Source of the DNA: Agrobacterium pusense
GTDB taxonomy: Bacteria > Pseudomonadota > Alphaproteobacteria > Rhizobiales > Rhizobiaceae
DNA: 64,000 bases
Reading direction: 5' to 3'
Assembly (NCBI RefSeq): GCF_900102105.1
Contig: NZ_FNBB01000005.1
Coordinates: 62,001 to 126,000 of the forward strand
The notes beneath the pieces are model-generated. The model saw nothing but the letters and a program-made list of their open reading frames with translations, was not told the origin of the DNA and did not search any database. The position numbers and the translations under genes are program-made. Shown here piece after piece: positions 35,210 through 43,670 of the stretch. Numbering within the stretch: the stretch's first letter is position 1; each line of letters begins with the position of its first letter.

Positions 35210-36034
35210 ATGGAGATGAGAAGCATGGGTCAGGCAGCGCCCGCAGTCGGTTACGATGATATGCCGCTTTTTTCTCTGGATCGCGTCACCATGGAAGTGC
35301 CGGGCAGGACATTGCTGCAGCCGCTGACGGCCAGTTTTGCAACCGGCAAGACCATCGGCCTGATCGGCCATAACGGTTCGGGAAAATCCACGCTGCTGAA
35401 GATTCTCGCACGGATACAGGAGCCGACGGCGGGCCGGGTGTCCTTCGAAGGGAAGGCGCTTGCCGCCTGGGGCAATCGGGAATTTGCGCGAAAGCTCGCC
35501 TATCTGCCGCAATATACGCCGGCCGCTTCCGGCATGCTGGCCAAAGAACTGGTTGCACTTGGCCGTTATCCCTGGCACGGCGCGCTGGGCCAGTTTACGA
35601 AGGCGGATCAGGAAAAAGTGGACGAGGCGATCGAGCTTACCGATACCGTTGCCTTCCGCGACCGGCTGGTGGATACGCTTTCGGGTGGCGAGCGTCAGCG
35701 CGTCTGGCTTGCCATGCTGGTGGCCCAGAATGCCGAAAGCCTGCTTCTCGATGAACCCATCTCCGCACTTGACCTGGCGCACCAGATCGAGGTGCTTTCG
35801 CTGGTGCAGAGACTGTCGCGTGAAAAAGGCCTTGGCGTCATCGTCGTGCTGCACGACGTCAACATGGCGGCACGCTTCTGCGACGAGATCGTCGCGCTGC
35901 ATTCCGGCCGGTTGATTGCCCGGGGAACGCCGGAAGAGATCATGACGCCGGAGACGCTGGAGCGCATCTATGGCGTGCGAATGGACGTGATGACCCACGC
36001 AGCCACCGGCCTTCCCGTGGCCCTGCCGCTCTGA
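35210..36034 (+). CDS. fhuC: Ferric hydroxamate ABC transporter ATPase (FhuC)
   Basis: 274 residues. The Walker A GHNGSGKST, signature LSGGERQRVW, Walker B LLLDEPISALD and switch His in VLHDVNMA are present, in a layout close to FhuC/FecE. It powers FhuB. The start is uncertain among in-frame ATGs at 35210, 35216 and 35225; GGAG at 35212-35215 would favour 35225. The gap to fhuB is 19 bases. Confidence 0.94.
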   Translation: MEMRSMGQAAPAVGYDDMPLFSLDRVTMEVPGRTLLQPLTASFATGKTIGLIGHNGSGKSTLLKILARIQEPTAGRVSFEGKALAAWGNREFARKLAYLPQYTPAASGMLAKELVALGRYPWHGALGQFTKADQEKVDEAIELTDTVAFRDRLVDTLSGGERQRVWLAMLVAQNAESLLLDEPISALDLAHQIEVLSLVQRLSREKGLGVIVVLHDVNMAARFCDEIVALHSGRLIARGTPEEIMTPETLERIYGVRMDVMTHAATGLPVALPL

Positions 36035-36104
36035 TGTTGTTGCTGCAGAACCACGCCCGCCAACGCTTGCTGTTGATGGTGATTCCGCACGCATTTCCCG
36101 CCCT

Positions 36105-36145
36105 AACAATGTCTTAATGGCATCCTACCGCCATCAGACATTGTT
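36105..36145. repeat. Long imperfect inverted repeat after the fhu operon
   Basis: AACAATGTCT-TA-ATGGC and GCCAT-C-AGACATTGTT pair over 10 + 5 bp around an 8-base loop. It is placed 70 bases after fhuC and 138 bases before the DUF992 gene. It may end the fhu transcript or bind a regulator. The rest of the 248-base gap has no coding signal. Confidence 0.55.
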
Positions 36146-36282
36146 AACCGTTCGGCTTTCATCGCCTCCAATTAAGTTGTTTTGGATCGATTTCAGGGAA
36201 CAAACGTTAACAGTGCGGAATTCAATATCCGGAGAGGGCAAGAAGGGCTGCTGCGGGTAGGAATAAAACAGGAGATAATCAG

Positions 36283-36810
36283 ATGAAAAAGGCTGTTGCC
36301 GTAACTTTTGCCGCATTGACGATGGGCCTTGGCGGAACCGCATCCGCACTCGCTGCCGACCTTGCACGATACGAGCCGGCTCCGCAGGAGCAGGACGATC
36401 GCAACGGCGTCAAGATCGGTTACCTCACCTGCGATATCGGCGGCGGCGTCGGTTACGTTCTCGGCTCGGCCAAGGAACTGGATTGCACCTTCCAGTCCAC
36501 GATCGGCGCACGTCGTACCGACCACTATAGCGGCGCTATCCGCAAGATGGGCGTTGACCTCGGTTTCACCACGCAGGGCCGTCTGGTCTGGGCCGTTTTC
36601 GCCCCGACCGCCGGTTACCACCGGGGTTCGCTCGGCGGCCTCTATCAGGGCGCAACGGCTGAAGTCACCGTCGGTCTCGGCGTTGGCACGAACGTTCTCG
36701 TCGGCGGTACTTCCGGCTCGATCCAGCTGCAGACAGTGAGCGTGACCGGCCAGGTTGGCCTTAACCTCGCCGCCACCGGCACCTCGGTGACGCTGACGGC
36801 CATGAACTGA
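36283..36810 (+). CDS. DUF992-family exported protein
   Basis: 175 residues. A signal peptide ends at ALAAD. The mature domain has the DUF992 pattern: VKIGYLTCDIGGGVGYVLGSAKELDCTF, then HYSGAIRKMGVDLGFTT and LVWAVFAP. This family is widespread in rhizobia, exported, and without a known function. The two Cys (TC, DC) could form a disulfide. An AGGAG-like site (AGGAGATAATC) precedes the ATG. Two stem-loops follow. Confidence 0.88.
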   Translation: MKKAVAVTFAALTMGLGGTASALAADLARYEPAPQEQDDRNGVKIGYLTCDIGGGVGYVLGSAKELDCTFQSTIGARRTDHYSGAIRKMGVDLGFTTQGRLVWAVFAPTAGYHRGSLGGLYQGATAEVTVGLGVGTNVLVGGTSGSIQLQTVSVTGQVGLNLAATGTSVTLTAMN

Positions 36811-36818
36811 TCCGGCTG

Positions 36819-36843
36819 ATGCCCGGAGGCTAGAGCCGGGCAT
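36819..36843 (+). terminator. Stem-loop after the DUF992 gene
   Basis: Perfect 8-bp stem ATGCCCGG / CCGGGCAT with a 9-base loop, 9 bases after the stop. It is not followed by a T-run; a second stem-loop follows 18 bases later. Confidence 0.5.
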
Positions 36844-36861
36844 TAGGTCGCATGACAAAAC

Positions 36862-36893
36862 ACGCCCTCTTCGTTGTCAGACGCAGAGGGCGT
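36862..36893 (+). terminator. Second stem-loop, likely terminator of the DUF992 gene
   Basis: Perfect 9-bp stem ACGCCCTCT / AGAGGGCGT with a 14-base loop, followed by TGTATTATC. Because this structure covers the first codons of any longer reading of the next gene, it argues for the later cytochrome start at 36909. Confidence 0.55.
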
Positions 36894-36908
36894 TGTATTA
36901 TCAGGGGT

Positions 36909-37307
36909 ATGATGTCCCCGATCAAAAAAGTCGCGGCCGCGGTCGCATTCATCCTCCTCCCGGCGTCGAGCGCTTTCTCCGAAGGCGATGCTGCGCATGG
37001 CGAGAAGGTTTTCAGCCGCTGCTCCACCTGCCACAGCATCGACGCGCCGCGCACCCGCATGGGGCCGCATCTGATGGGCGTGGTCGGAAGACCCATCGCA
37101 TCTATCGCTGACTACAGCCACTATTCACAGGCGCTGAAGGATGCTGGAGCGGCAGGCAGGGTTTGGTCGGAGGAGGAGTTGCAGAAATTTCTGTCCAGTC
37201 CGAAGAAGGCGCTCCCGGGAAATGCAATGCGCTTTTTCGGCCTCTGGAGCGAGAGTGATATCGCCGATCTCATCGCTTATCTGAAAACCCGTCCGCTGCC
37301 ACAATAA
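36909..37307 (+). CDS. Class I cytochrome c
   Basis: 132 residues. A signal peptide (AAAVAFILLPASSAFS) is followed by the haem motif CSTCH, then GPHLMGVVGRPIAS as in cytochrome c2/c550 proteins. The distal Met is in the segment LPGNAMRFFG (axial Met). It is probably a soluble periplasmic electron carrier. The start at 36909 gives a normal signal peptide; an upstream in-frame ATG at 36852 falls in a stem-loop and adds Arg-rich sequence. The stop lies 2 bases from the convergent recX. Confidence 0.9.
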   Translation: MMSPIKKVAAAVAFILLPASSAFSEGDAAHGEKVFSRCSTCHSIDAPRTRMGPHLMGVVGRPIASIADYSHYSQALKDAGAAGRVWSEEELQKFLSSPKKALPGNAMRFFGLWSESDIADLIAYLKTRPLPQ

Positions 37308-37309
37308 CG

Positions 37310-37900
37310 TCAGAGCGGTGCTTCCGATAAAATATCTTCCGCTTCTTCCGTCGTCATCGACATAACCTTCGACCCGATTTCGAAACCAAAACCATTGCGG
37401 GCAAATGCCGAAAACTCCTTTGCCTTGCGCTTCTCATCAAGCTCGACCCGACGGTAAGGGCCAAAAGCGCGTTTTCGCGCAAAATTGATGGCTGCGACCA
37501 GATCGTCGGTTTCCTGAAGGGCGACGGCTGCGGTCTCCCGGTCTATCCCCTTAAGCTGAAGCTTTTGCGCCAGCCCCCGTTTCGATTTGCCGCTGCGCTG
37601 CCCGCTTCGCACGGTGATTTCCGCAAAGGCTGTATCGTCAAGCGCCTTGATCTCATAAGCGAAACGCACCGCGAAATCGCCAAGCGCCTTTATCTGCGCG
37701 GCGCCGATATCCTCGAATTTTTCCCGTGCCTTGCGCATGATGGCGTCGCGCAGCTGCTTTTCCGTCATCATGCGCTGTTCCAGCCGGTATAGAGCGGAAT
37801 TGCGTGCCCAGGAGAGCATGCGGCTGGTTGGTTCAACGGCCGGGGCTTTGCCGTCGAACTCCATATCGTCAGTCAGGAAAAGGTTGGAATCGTCACTCAT
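37310..37900 (-). CDS. recX: RecX-family recombination regulator
   Basis: 196 residues. The RecX three-helix repeats are visible: ALYRLEQRMMTEKQLRDAIMRKA, then KSKRGLAQKLQLKGIDRETAAVAL and DDLVAAINFARKRAFGPYR. RecX binds RecA filaments and limits their activity. It is not next to recA here, which is common in rhizobia. It has a normal length for alphaproteobacterial members. Confidence 0.85.
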   Translation of the reverse strand: MSDDSNLFLTDDMEFDGKAPAVEPTSRMLSWARNSALYRLEQRMMTEKQLRDAIMRKAREKFEDIGAAQIKALGDFAVRFAYEIKALDDTAFAEITVRSGQRSGKSKRGLAQKLQLKGIDRETAAVALQETDDLVAAINFARKRAFGPYRRVELDEKRKAKEFSAFARNGFGFEIGSKVMSMTTEEAEDILSEAPL

Positions 37901-37962
37901 CGGCCAATTATAGCGCTCTGAAGCGATCTTGCCACTTCCTGCCAGACCAGCGTTTTCGGATT

Positions 37963-38883
37963 TCAGGGTGTCTGTGCACCGGTTGCGGCGACATAGACCG
38001 AATAGAGCGATTTTGTCGCGGTGATGAACAGGCGGTTCTTTTTCGGCCCGCCGAAGGTGAGGTTCGCCACTGTCTGCGGCACCTTGATCTTGCCGATGAG
38101 CGTGCCGTCAGGCGCAAAGCAGTGCACGCCGTCACCGGCGCTCGTCCACAGATTGCCGGCCGTGTCGAGGCGAAAGCCATCTGGCAGGCCATTGTCGATA
38201 TTGCAGAATTCCCGGCCGTTGGCGAGTTTTACGCCATCCACGACGTCGAAGACGCGGATATGGCGGGGTCGGGTGACATCGTGGCTGTAGGAACTGTCGG
38301 CAATGTAGAGCTTCGTTTCGTCAGGCGAAAATGCGAGGCCGTTCGGCTGCACGAAGTCGTCGATGGCGATGTCGATCTTTCCGGTAGCGGGATCGAGCCG
38401 GTAGACATTGCGGGTCTTCTGCTCCGGCTCGGCCTTGTAGCCCTCGTAATCGGACAGAATGCCGTAGGTCGGGTCGGTGAACCAGACGCTGCCATCTGAT
38501 TTCACCACCACGTCATTGGGTGAGTTCAGCCGCTTGCCGTAGTAGCTATCGGCAAGGACGGTGATCGAGCCGTCGACCTCGGTGCGGGTGACGCGGCGGC
38601 CTCCATGTTCGCAGGACACAAGACGTCCCTGCCGGTCGCGGGTGTTGCCGTTGGTGAAGTTGGAGGGCTGGCGATAAACCGAGATTCCGCCATCCGGCAC
38701 CCAGCGAAGCATGCGCTCATTGGGGATATCGCTGAAAAGCAGGCAGTTCAGGTCGGCGAACCACACCGGTCCTTCTGCCCAGCGGCAGCCCGAATAAAGC
38801 TCTTCCAGCTCGGCATTGCCGACGATCAGGTGGCGGAAACGGTCGTCGTGAATTTCGTAAGGTGAAGTCTTGTCTGTGGTCAT
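37963..38883 (-). CDS. SMP-30/gluconolactonase-family lactonase
   Basis: 306 residues forming a six-bladed propeller. The metal-site motifs are CRWAEGPVWF (metal Glu), NSPNDVVV and PDGFRLDTAGNLW. The family opens sugar lactones such as glucono- or xylonolactone, or related compounds. It is the last gene of the leftward sugar ABC operon, 32 bases after a permease gene, so it probably acts on the imported sugar or its oxidised lactone. No good ribosome-binding site precedes the ATG at 38883. Confidence 0.88.
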   Translation of the reverse strand: MTTDKTSPYEIHDDRFRHLIVGNAELEELYSGCRWAEGPVWFADLNCLLFSDIPNERMLRWVPDGGISVYRQPSNFTNGNTRDRQGRLVSCEHGGRRVTRTEVDGSITVLADSYYGKRLNSPNDVVVKSDGSVWFTDPTYGILSDYEGYKAEPEQKTRNVYRLDPATGKIDIAIDDFVQPNGLAFSPDETKLYIADSSYSHDVTRPRHIRVFDVVDGVKLANGREFCNIDNGLPDGFRLDTAGNLWTSAGDGVHCFAPDGTLIGKIKVPQTVANLTFGGPKKNRLFITATKSLYSVYVAATGAQTP

Positions 38884-38915
38884 GAGCGTGGTCCGCTTTG
38901 GCTTGTCGTTCGGGG

Positions 38916-39863
38916 TCAGCGCGTGGCCTTCGGGCCACTCGCCAGAAGAATGACGGAGATGATGATGAGACCGGTGAGGATGAGGCGGATGCCCGCGCCG
39001 AAACCATAGGTATTCAGCATCGAGACCACCAGGAACATGAAGAGCGATGCGCCCCATATGCCGGGCACGTTGGAATCCCCTCCCGCCACCGCTGTGCCGC
39101 CGATGACAACGACGGCGATGGACATCAGCAGATATTCCGAGCCCATGTTGAGCGCCGCACCGCCGGAGAAGCTGGCGAGCAGATAACCGGCAATTGCCGC
39201 CAGCACCGCACAGAGGACGTAGGTGACGAAGCGTGCGCCATCCACGGGAATGCCGGTCATGCGGGCAGCGAAGGTGCTCTGGCCGATGGCGGCAATCCAG
39301 CGTCCGTAGAAGGAGCGGTCCAGCAGCAGCCATGCAATAACGGAAAGCAGCAGGGCGACCAGGGCGACGTTGGGAATGCCGAGAAAACTCGATGTGGCGA
39401 ATGTGGCCAATGTTTCCGGCGGCTTGATGCGCAGGCCGCGGTTCGACCAGATGGCGATGGACTGCACGATGAAGCTCATGGAGAGCGTCGCGATGATCGG
39501 CGGGATGCGCAGGAGCTTGATCAGGGCATAATTGCCGATGCCGATGGCGATACCGATGAGGATGGCGATCAGCAATCCCGGCAGAATGAGGCTGTCCGAT
39601 ACATCCATGAACTTCAAGGCAAGCGTCCCCGACAGCGTCATCGTCGCGGGAACGCAGAGGTCGATATTTCCGGGCCCGAGCGTGATGACGAACATCTGGC
39701 CGATGCCGACGATGACAGAAAAGGCCGCGAAGGTGAGTGCTGCGTGCGACAGGCCGAATGAGCTTGCGCCGCCAGTGAAGAGCACGGTGATGATCCACAC
39801 CGCAATGGTTGCGGCAAAGGACCAGATCCACGGTTTTCTGGTGAGGGAAGAGAGCCCGTTCAT
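38916..39863 (-). CDS. Sugar ABC transporter permease (RbsC-like), second subunit
   Basis: 315 residues with 8-10 membrane helices. AFSVIVGIGQMFVITLGPGNIDLCVPATMTLSG matches the RbsC/XylH family conserved region. It ends GIRLILTGLIIISVILLASG, also family-typical. The ATG overlaps the stop of the other permease by 4 bases. The two permease genes suggest a heterodimeric channel. Confidence 0.92.
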   Translation of the reverse strand: MNGLSSLTRKPWIWSFAATIAVWIITVLFTGGASSFGLSHAALTFAAFSVIVGIGQMFVITLGPGNIDLCVPATMTLSGTLALKFMDVSDSLILPGLLIAILIGIAIGIGNYALIKLLRIPPIIATLSMSFIVQSIAIWSNRGLRIKPPETLATFATSSFLGIPNVALVALLLSVIAWLLLDRSFYGRWIAAIGQSTFAARMTGIPVDGARFVTYVLCAVLAAIAGYLLASFSGGAALNMGSEYLLMSIAVVVIGGTAVAGGDSNVPGIWGASLFMFLVVSMLNTYGFGAGIRLILTGLIIISVILLASGPKATR

Positions 39864-40801
39864 TGGTTTTTCTCCCGCTTTTCGAGACGGTTGAGCAGGA
39901 TGCGCAATGCCAGCACGATGATGAGGATTGCCCCTTGCGCGCCAATCTGCCAGTCCGGCGAGATGCGCATGAAGGAGAGGAAGGAGCCTGCAAGCGTCAG
40001 CGTCAGCGCGCCGATGACGGCACCGATGGGCGATACTCTTCCGCCGACGAATTCGCCGCCGCCGAGGATGACGCCGGCAATCGACAGCAGCGTGTAGCGC
40101 AGCGCGATATTGGCGTCGGCCGATGTCGTCAGGCCCACGAGGGCGATACCGGACAGCACCGCGAAGAAACCGGCCAGCGCAAAGGTGGCGGCGCGGATGC
40201 CGATGACTGACCAGCCGGAACGCTCGACAGAGCGGAAATTTCCGCCGACGCCGCGCATCAACACGCCGAACGAGGAGCGCATGACGATATAATGGGCGAT
40301 GACCGCAATCAGGATACTGGCGACGATCGCGATCGGCACGAAAGGCGGTTTTGCCGTCATCAACGTGCGGATGAAGGCAGGCGCCTGGCCGCCGGGCGAG
40401 GGGAGAATGAGCACGGCGAGGCCGCCCCAGACGAAACTCATGCCCAGTGTGACGACGATGGAGGGCAGGGCGCGGATATGGATGATGGCGCCGAGCAGTG
40501 CATAAACCGCGATCGCCCCGGCAAAGATCGCAATACCAAGCAATGGCGTCGTTTGCAGGAAGGTCGCGGTGACGCAGGCGCAGAAACTGACGAAGGTGCC
40601 CATCGACAGGTCGAGATCGTTGACCGACATGATGAGCATCTGCGCAATGGTGGCGAGTGCAATCGGCACTGCCAGATTGAACAGTAGGTTCAAGCCGGTG
40701 TAGCTCATGGCACGCGGCTGCATGTAGAAGACTGCGGCGAGCAGGAAGGCGAGCGAGGCGGCGGGAATGATGAGGCGGAGCGCGTTTGCCGAAAGTTTCA
40801 T
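39860..40801 (-). CDS. Sugar ABC transporter permease (RbsC-like), first subunit
   Basis: 313 residues with 8-10 membrane helices. The conserved stretch ALATIAQMLIMSVNDLDLSMGTFVS and the region LSIAGVILGGGEFVGGRVSPIG are those of ribose/xylose-type permeases. It overlaps the ATPase stop by 4 bases and the second permease start by 4 bases. It pairs with the second permease. Confidence 0.92.
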   Translation of the reverse strand: MKLSANALRLIIPAASLAFLLAAVFYMQPRAMSYTGLNLLFNLAVPIALATIAQMLIMSVNDLDLSMGTFVSFCACVTATFLQTTPLLGIAIFAGAIAVYALLGAIIHIRALPSIVVTLGMSFVWGGLAVLILPSPGGQAPAFIRTLMTAKPPFVPIAIVASILIAVIAHYIVMRSSFGVLMRGVGGNFRSVERSGWSVIGIRAATFALAGFFAVLSGIALVGLTTSADANIALRYTLLSIAGVILGGGEFVGGRVSPIGAVIGALTLTLAGSFLSFMRISPDWQIGAQGAILIIVLALRILLNRLEKREKNQ

Positions 40802-42261
40802 GCGTGGTCTTCTCCGGCAAAGGAAGCGGCCAGCACATTCTGCTCGGTAACGTCGTCGCCGACGAGTTCCGCCTGGATGGCGCCGTCGCGGAAGACATAA
40901 ACCCGGTCACAGAGACGGATTTCATCCATCTCGGTCGAGTACCAGATGAAGGTGCGGCCGTGAGAGGCTTCAGTTCTCAAGATATCGTAGACCTCCTGTT
41001 TGGTGCCGATATCGACGCCGCGCATCGGATCGTCCATCAAAACGGTGCTGGCGGTGGTGGCGAGCGCACGGGCAAAAAGGACTTTCTGCTGGTTGCCGCC
41101 GGAGAGAGACAGGATCCTGTTGCCCATGTCGGGCGTGCGAATTTCGATGCGCTTTTTCCACTGCGCGCCCAGTTCGCTCTCCTTGCTCCTGTCCACAATG
41201 CCCGCGGATGAAATATCCCGCAGCGACGCGATGGAGAGGTTCTTCAGGATGCTCCACAGCGGGAAGGTGCCGTTGAGGCTGCGGTCGCCCGCGACGAAAG
41301 CGATATCGGTCTTGCGCACCGGCAGCCAGCTGCTGTTGCGGGCAAGATAGAGGTCGAGAAGCGCTTCGGTCTGGCCATGTCCGCCGAGGCCGGCAAGGCC
41401 GATGATCTCTCCGCGGAAAGCCTCGAAGGCAAGGCCTTCGCCCCGGCGCGCCGGCATGGAAAGCACCTTTTCGCCCGCCTTGCGGCTCTCACCCTTTTGC
41501 CTGTCCTGCGGCTTGACGACGCTGCCCATGGCCTCCACCAGCGTCCGCGTGGTGAATTCGGCGGCGGGCCGGTTGGCCACCACGCGGCCATCCTTCATGA
41601 CAACGATGCGGGTGGCGGTTGAAAGAATTTCACCGAGAATATGCGAGATCAACAGAACAGAGCCGCCGGTGCGCACAAAACGCCGGACATAATCCATCAA
41701 CTGTTCGGCAAGGCCCGCGTCTAACGAGGATGTCGGCTCGTCGAGAATGACCAGCCTCGGGGCTTCAGGCGTGCGGCAGAAATTGATGGCGATTTCCACC
41801 ATCTGCCTCTCTGCAATCGAAAGCTCGGCAATCGTCAGTTCGCAATCGATGCCGTGGCCGGGAAAAATCTCGTCGAGCGTCTGGCGGATCATGGAAAGAG
41901 CGCGCCCGCGCCAGTTCCGCCCGTTCATGGCGGCATGCATGATGCGGACGTTTTCGCTGATTGTCAGGTTGGGGCAGAGCGAGAGTTCCTGAAAGACGCA
42001 GCGCACGCCGCTCGCACGCGCAGCGGCTATGCCGTGGCGGTTCTGGTTCCCACGATAGGAAATGGAGCCTTCATGCGGTGTGAGCCCGCCATTGATGACA
42101 TTGACGATGGTGGATTTGCCTGCGCCGTTGTGGCCAACGAGCCCGAGGCATTCCCCGGCGCGGATGACGAGATTGGCCCCATCCAGCGCCCTGACCGCGC
42201 CGAACACGACCTTCACGCCGCGCGCGGCGACGACTTCTTCCGCCTCGATGATGTCATTCAT
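40798..42261 (-). CDS. Sugar ABC transporter ATPase (RbsA/XylG-like)
   Basis: 487 residues with two ABC domains. The first has Walker A GHNGAGKST and Walker B VILDEPTSSLD; the signature is weak (LSIAERQ). The second has a complete signature LSGGNQQKVLFARAL and MDDPMRGVD, while its Walker A is degenerate as usual in RbsA. I start at the ATG 42261; an in-frame TTG lies two codons upstream. A perfect 11-bp stem-loop separates it from the binding-protein gene. Confidence 0.92.
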   Translation of the reverse strand: MNDIIEAEEVVAARGVKVVFGAVRALDGANLVIRAGECLGLVGHNGAGKSTIVNVINGGLTPHEGSISYRGNQNRHGIAAARASGVRCVFQELSLCPNLTISENVRIMHAAMNGRNWRGRALSMIRQTLDEIFPGHGIDCELTIAELSIAERQMVEIAINFCRTPEAPRLVILDEPTSSLDAGLAEQLMDYVRRFVRTGGSVLLISHILGEILSTATRIVVMKDGRVVANRPAAEFTTRTLVEAMGSVVKPQDRQKGESRKAGEKVLSMPARRGEGLAFEAFRGEIIGLAGLGGHGQTEALLDLYLARNSSWLPVRKTDIAFVAGDRSLNGTFPLWSILKNLSIASLRDISSAGIVDRSKESELGAQWKKRIEIRTPDMGNRILSLSGGNQQKVLFARALATTASTVLMDDPMRGVDIGTKQEVYDILRTEASHGRTFIWYSTEMDEIRLCDRVYVFRDGAIQAELVGDDVTEQNVLAASFAGEDHA

Positions 42262-42301
42262 GAGCAATTACGCCAGTGATCTGAAATTGAATGTGGGATC
42301 A

Positions 42302-42330
42302 CTGCGGCGCTTCCTTCGAAAGCGCCGCAG
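42302..42330 (-). repeat. Intercistronic stem-loop in the sugar ABC operon
   Basis: Perfect 11-bp stem CTGCGGCGCTT / AAGCGCCGCAG with a 7-base loop, between the binding-protein stop and the ATPase start. It has no T-run. Such stems after binding-protein genes protect the upstream message and lower downstream expression. Confidence 0.6.
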
Positions 42331-42350
42331 GATCAGGTAGGAACCGCGGG

Positions 42351-43367
42351 TTACTTCGCCGCGGAAATCACCTTCTGGGCATCCTCAAGCGAATATTCCA
42401 CATTCGCCACGCCACCCTTCTGGGTGTTCTTGAGGTTGTCCTCGAGATTGGCCTGGTCGATGCGCAGGAAGGGCACCGTCAGGTCCTTCTTCACATCCTT
42501 GCCGTCGAGAATTTGCTGCGCCACCCAGAAAGCCAGCGTCGAAACACCGGGTGCGATGGAGACGGACATGGTCTCATAGCCGCTCGCATCCTTCTGCTGT
42601 TTCCACCATTGCAGCTCGTCTTCGCGGTTGCCCATGACGATGGTCGGCGTCGGGCGCTTGGCGGCGGCAAAAGCCTGGGCCGCACCGTAACCGTCACCAC
42701 CTTGCGTTACGACAGCCGCGATCTCGGGAAGGCTTGGCAAAATGCCGGCAACGGCGCGCTGGGCGACATCCTGCGCCCAGTCGCCATTGACCGAACCAAC
42801 GATCTTGAACTGCGGGTTCTTGGCGACGGCGTCGACAATACCAGCATGGATTTCGTCATCCACGGAAACACCGGCCAGGCCGCGAATTTCGAGCAGGTTG
42901 CCGCCCTTCGGCATCGCTTTGGCAAGGTAGTCGATCTGGCTTGCGCCCATGGCCTTGAAGTCGACGGCGATGCGCCATGCGCAGGGCTCGGTGACGATGC
43001 CGTCGAAGGATACGACGGTGATGCCGGCATCGCAGGCTTCCTTCACCGCGCCGTTGAGTGCAGTCGGCGAAGCGGCGTTGATGACGATGGCGTCATAACC
43101 CTGCAGGATCAGGTTCTGGATCTGCGCCGCCTGTTCGGTCGCCTGGTTTTCGGCTGTCGTGAAGGCGTCAGCTGCGGCCACCTGCTTGTCGGCAACCGCC
43201 TGCTTGGTGATCTTGTCCCAGCTGGTCAGCATCGCCTGACGCCAGGAATTGCCTGCGTAATTGTTTGAAAGCGCAATCTTTTTTGCCGACGTATCGGCAT
43301 GAGCGGTGATCGGCAGCGCTGCACATGCGACAGCGGCCGATGCCAGAAGCATCTTCCTGAAAGCCAT
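42351..43367 (-). CDS. Periplasmic sugar-binding protein (RbsB-like)
   Basis: 338 residues. A signal peptide ends ITAHA-D. The body is a type I periplasmic binding fold (IALSNNYAGNSWRQ..., QIQNLILQGYDAIVINAASP, VTQGGDGYGAAQAF), typical of RbsB/XylF-group proteins (COG1879). GGAGG lies 7 bases before the ATG at 43367. It is first in the importer operon. The ligand is unknown; an aldose or polyol is likely given the lactonase. Confidence 0.92.
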   Translation of the reverse strand: MAFRKMLLASAAVACAALPITAHADTSAKKIALSNNYAGNSWRQAMLTSWDKITKQAVADKQVAAADAFTTAENQATEQAAQIQNLILQGYDAIVINAASPTALNGAVKEACDAGITVVSFDGIVTEPCAWRIAVDFKAMGASQIDYLAKAMPKGGNLLEIRGLAGVSVDDEIHAGIVDAVAKNPQFKIVGSVNGDWAQDVAQRAVAGILPSLPEIAAVVTQGGDGYGAAQAFAAAKRPTPTIVMGNREDELQWWKQQKDASGYETMSVSIAPGVSTLAFWVAQQILDGKDVKKDLTVPFLRIDQANLEDNLKNTQKGGVANVEYSLEDAQKVISAAK

Positions 43368-43532
43368 TTGATTTCCTCCCTCGTGGCTTGCCCTTTTCGA
43401 GCCCGGAATTCTCGCACGCCGCAAATCTCCTCGGCGGCAGGCGGAATTCCTTTGCACTGGAGCTCCTTTCCCCAGTAGAAGCGAGAATGACCAAGAAGAT
43501 TTGGCTTGTATAGGCGGATCGCGGCAATCTTC

Positions 43533-43568
43533 CTGCGGGTTTCCGCAGAAAGCTTGCGGGAACCCGCA
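43533..43568. promoter_or_regulatory. Double palindromic operator between sugar importer and regulator pair
   Basis: Two perfect palindromes, CTGCGG-GTTT-CCGCAG (43533-43548) and TGCGGG-AA-CCCGCA (43555-43568), have centres 21 bases apart, two helical turns. Together they also form a 15-bp inverted repeat with one mismatch (43532-43546 and 43556-43570). It lies 166 bases upstream of the binding-protein start and 103 bases upstream of the kinase. The remainder of the 303-base gap 43368-43670 shows no gene. Confidence 0.65.
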
Positions 43569-43670
43569 GGACGAAAGGTCACTGTCGGGCGCAGAATGAA
43601 GAATGCGGACCCGATGGGTTAAATCTTCGCCGCAGGGATTGGAGGCAGACGCTTGGGAGGGCGTCCGCAC

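Noticed and set aside
37901-37962. Possible small gene between recX and the lactonase gene
   Set aside because: The gap is only 62 bases and has neither a start with a ribosome-binding site nor a closed reading frame of useful length.
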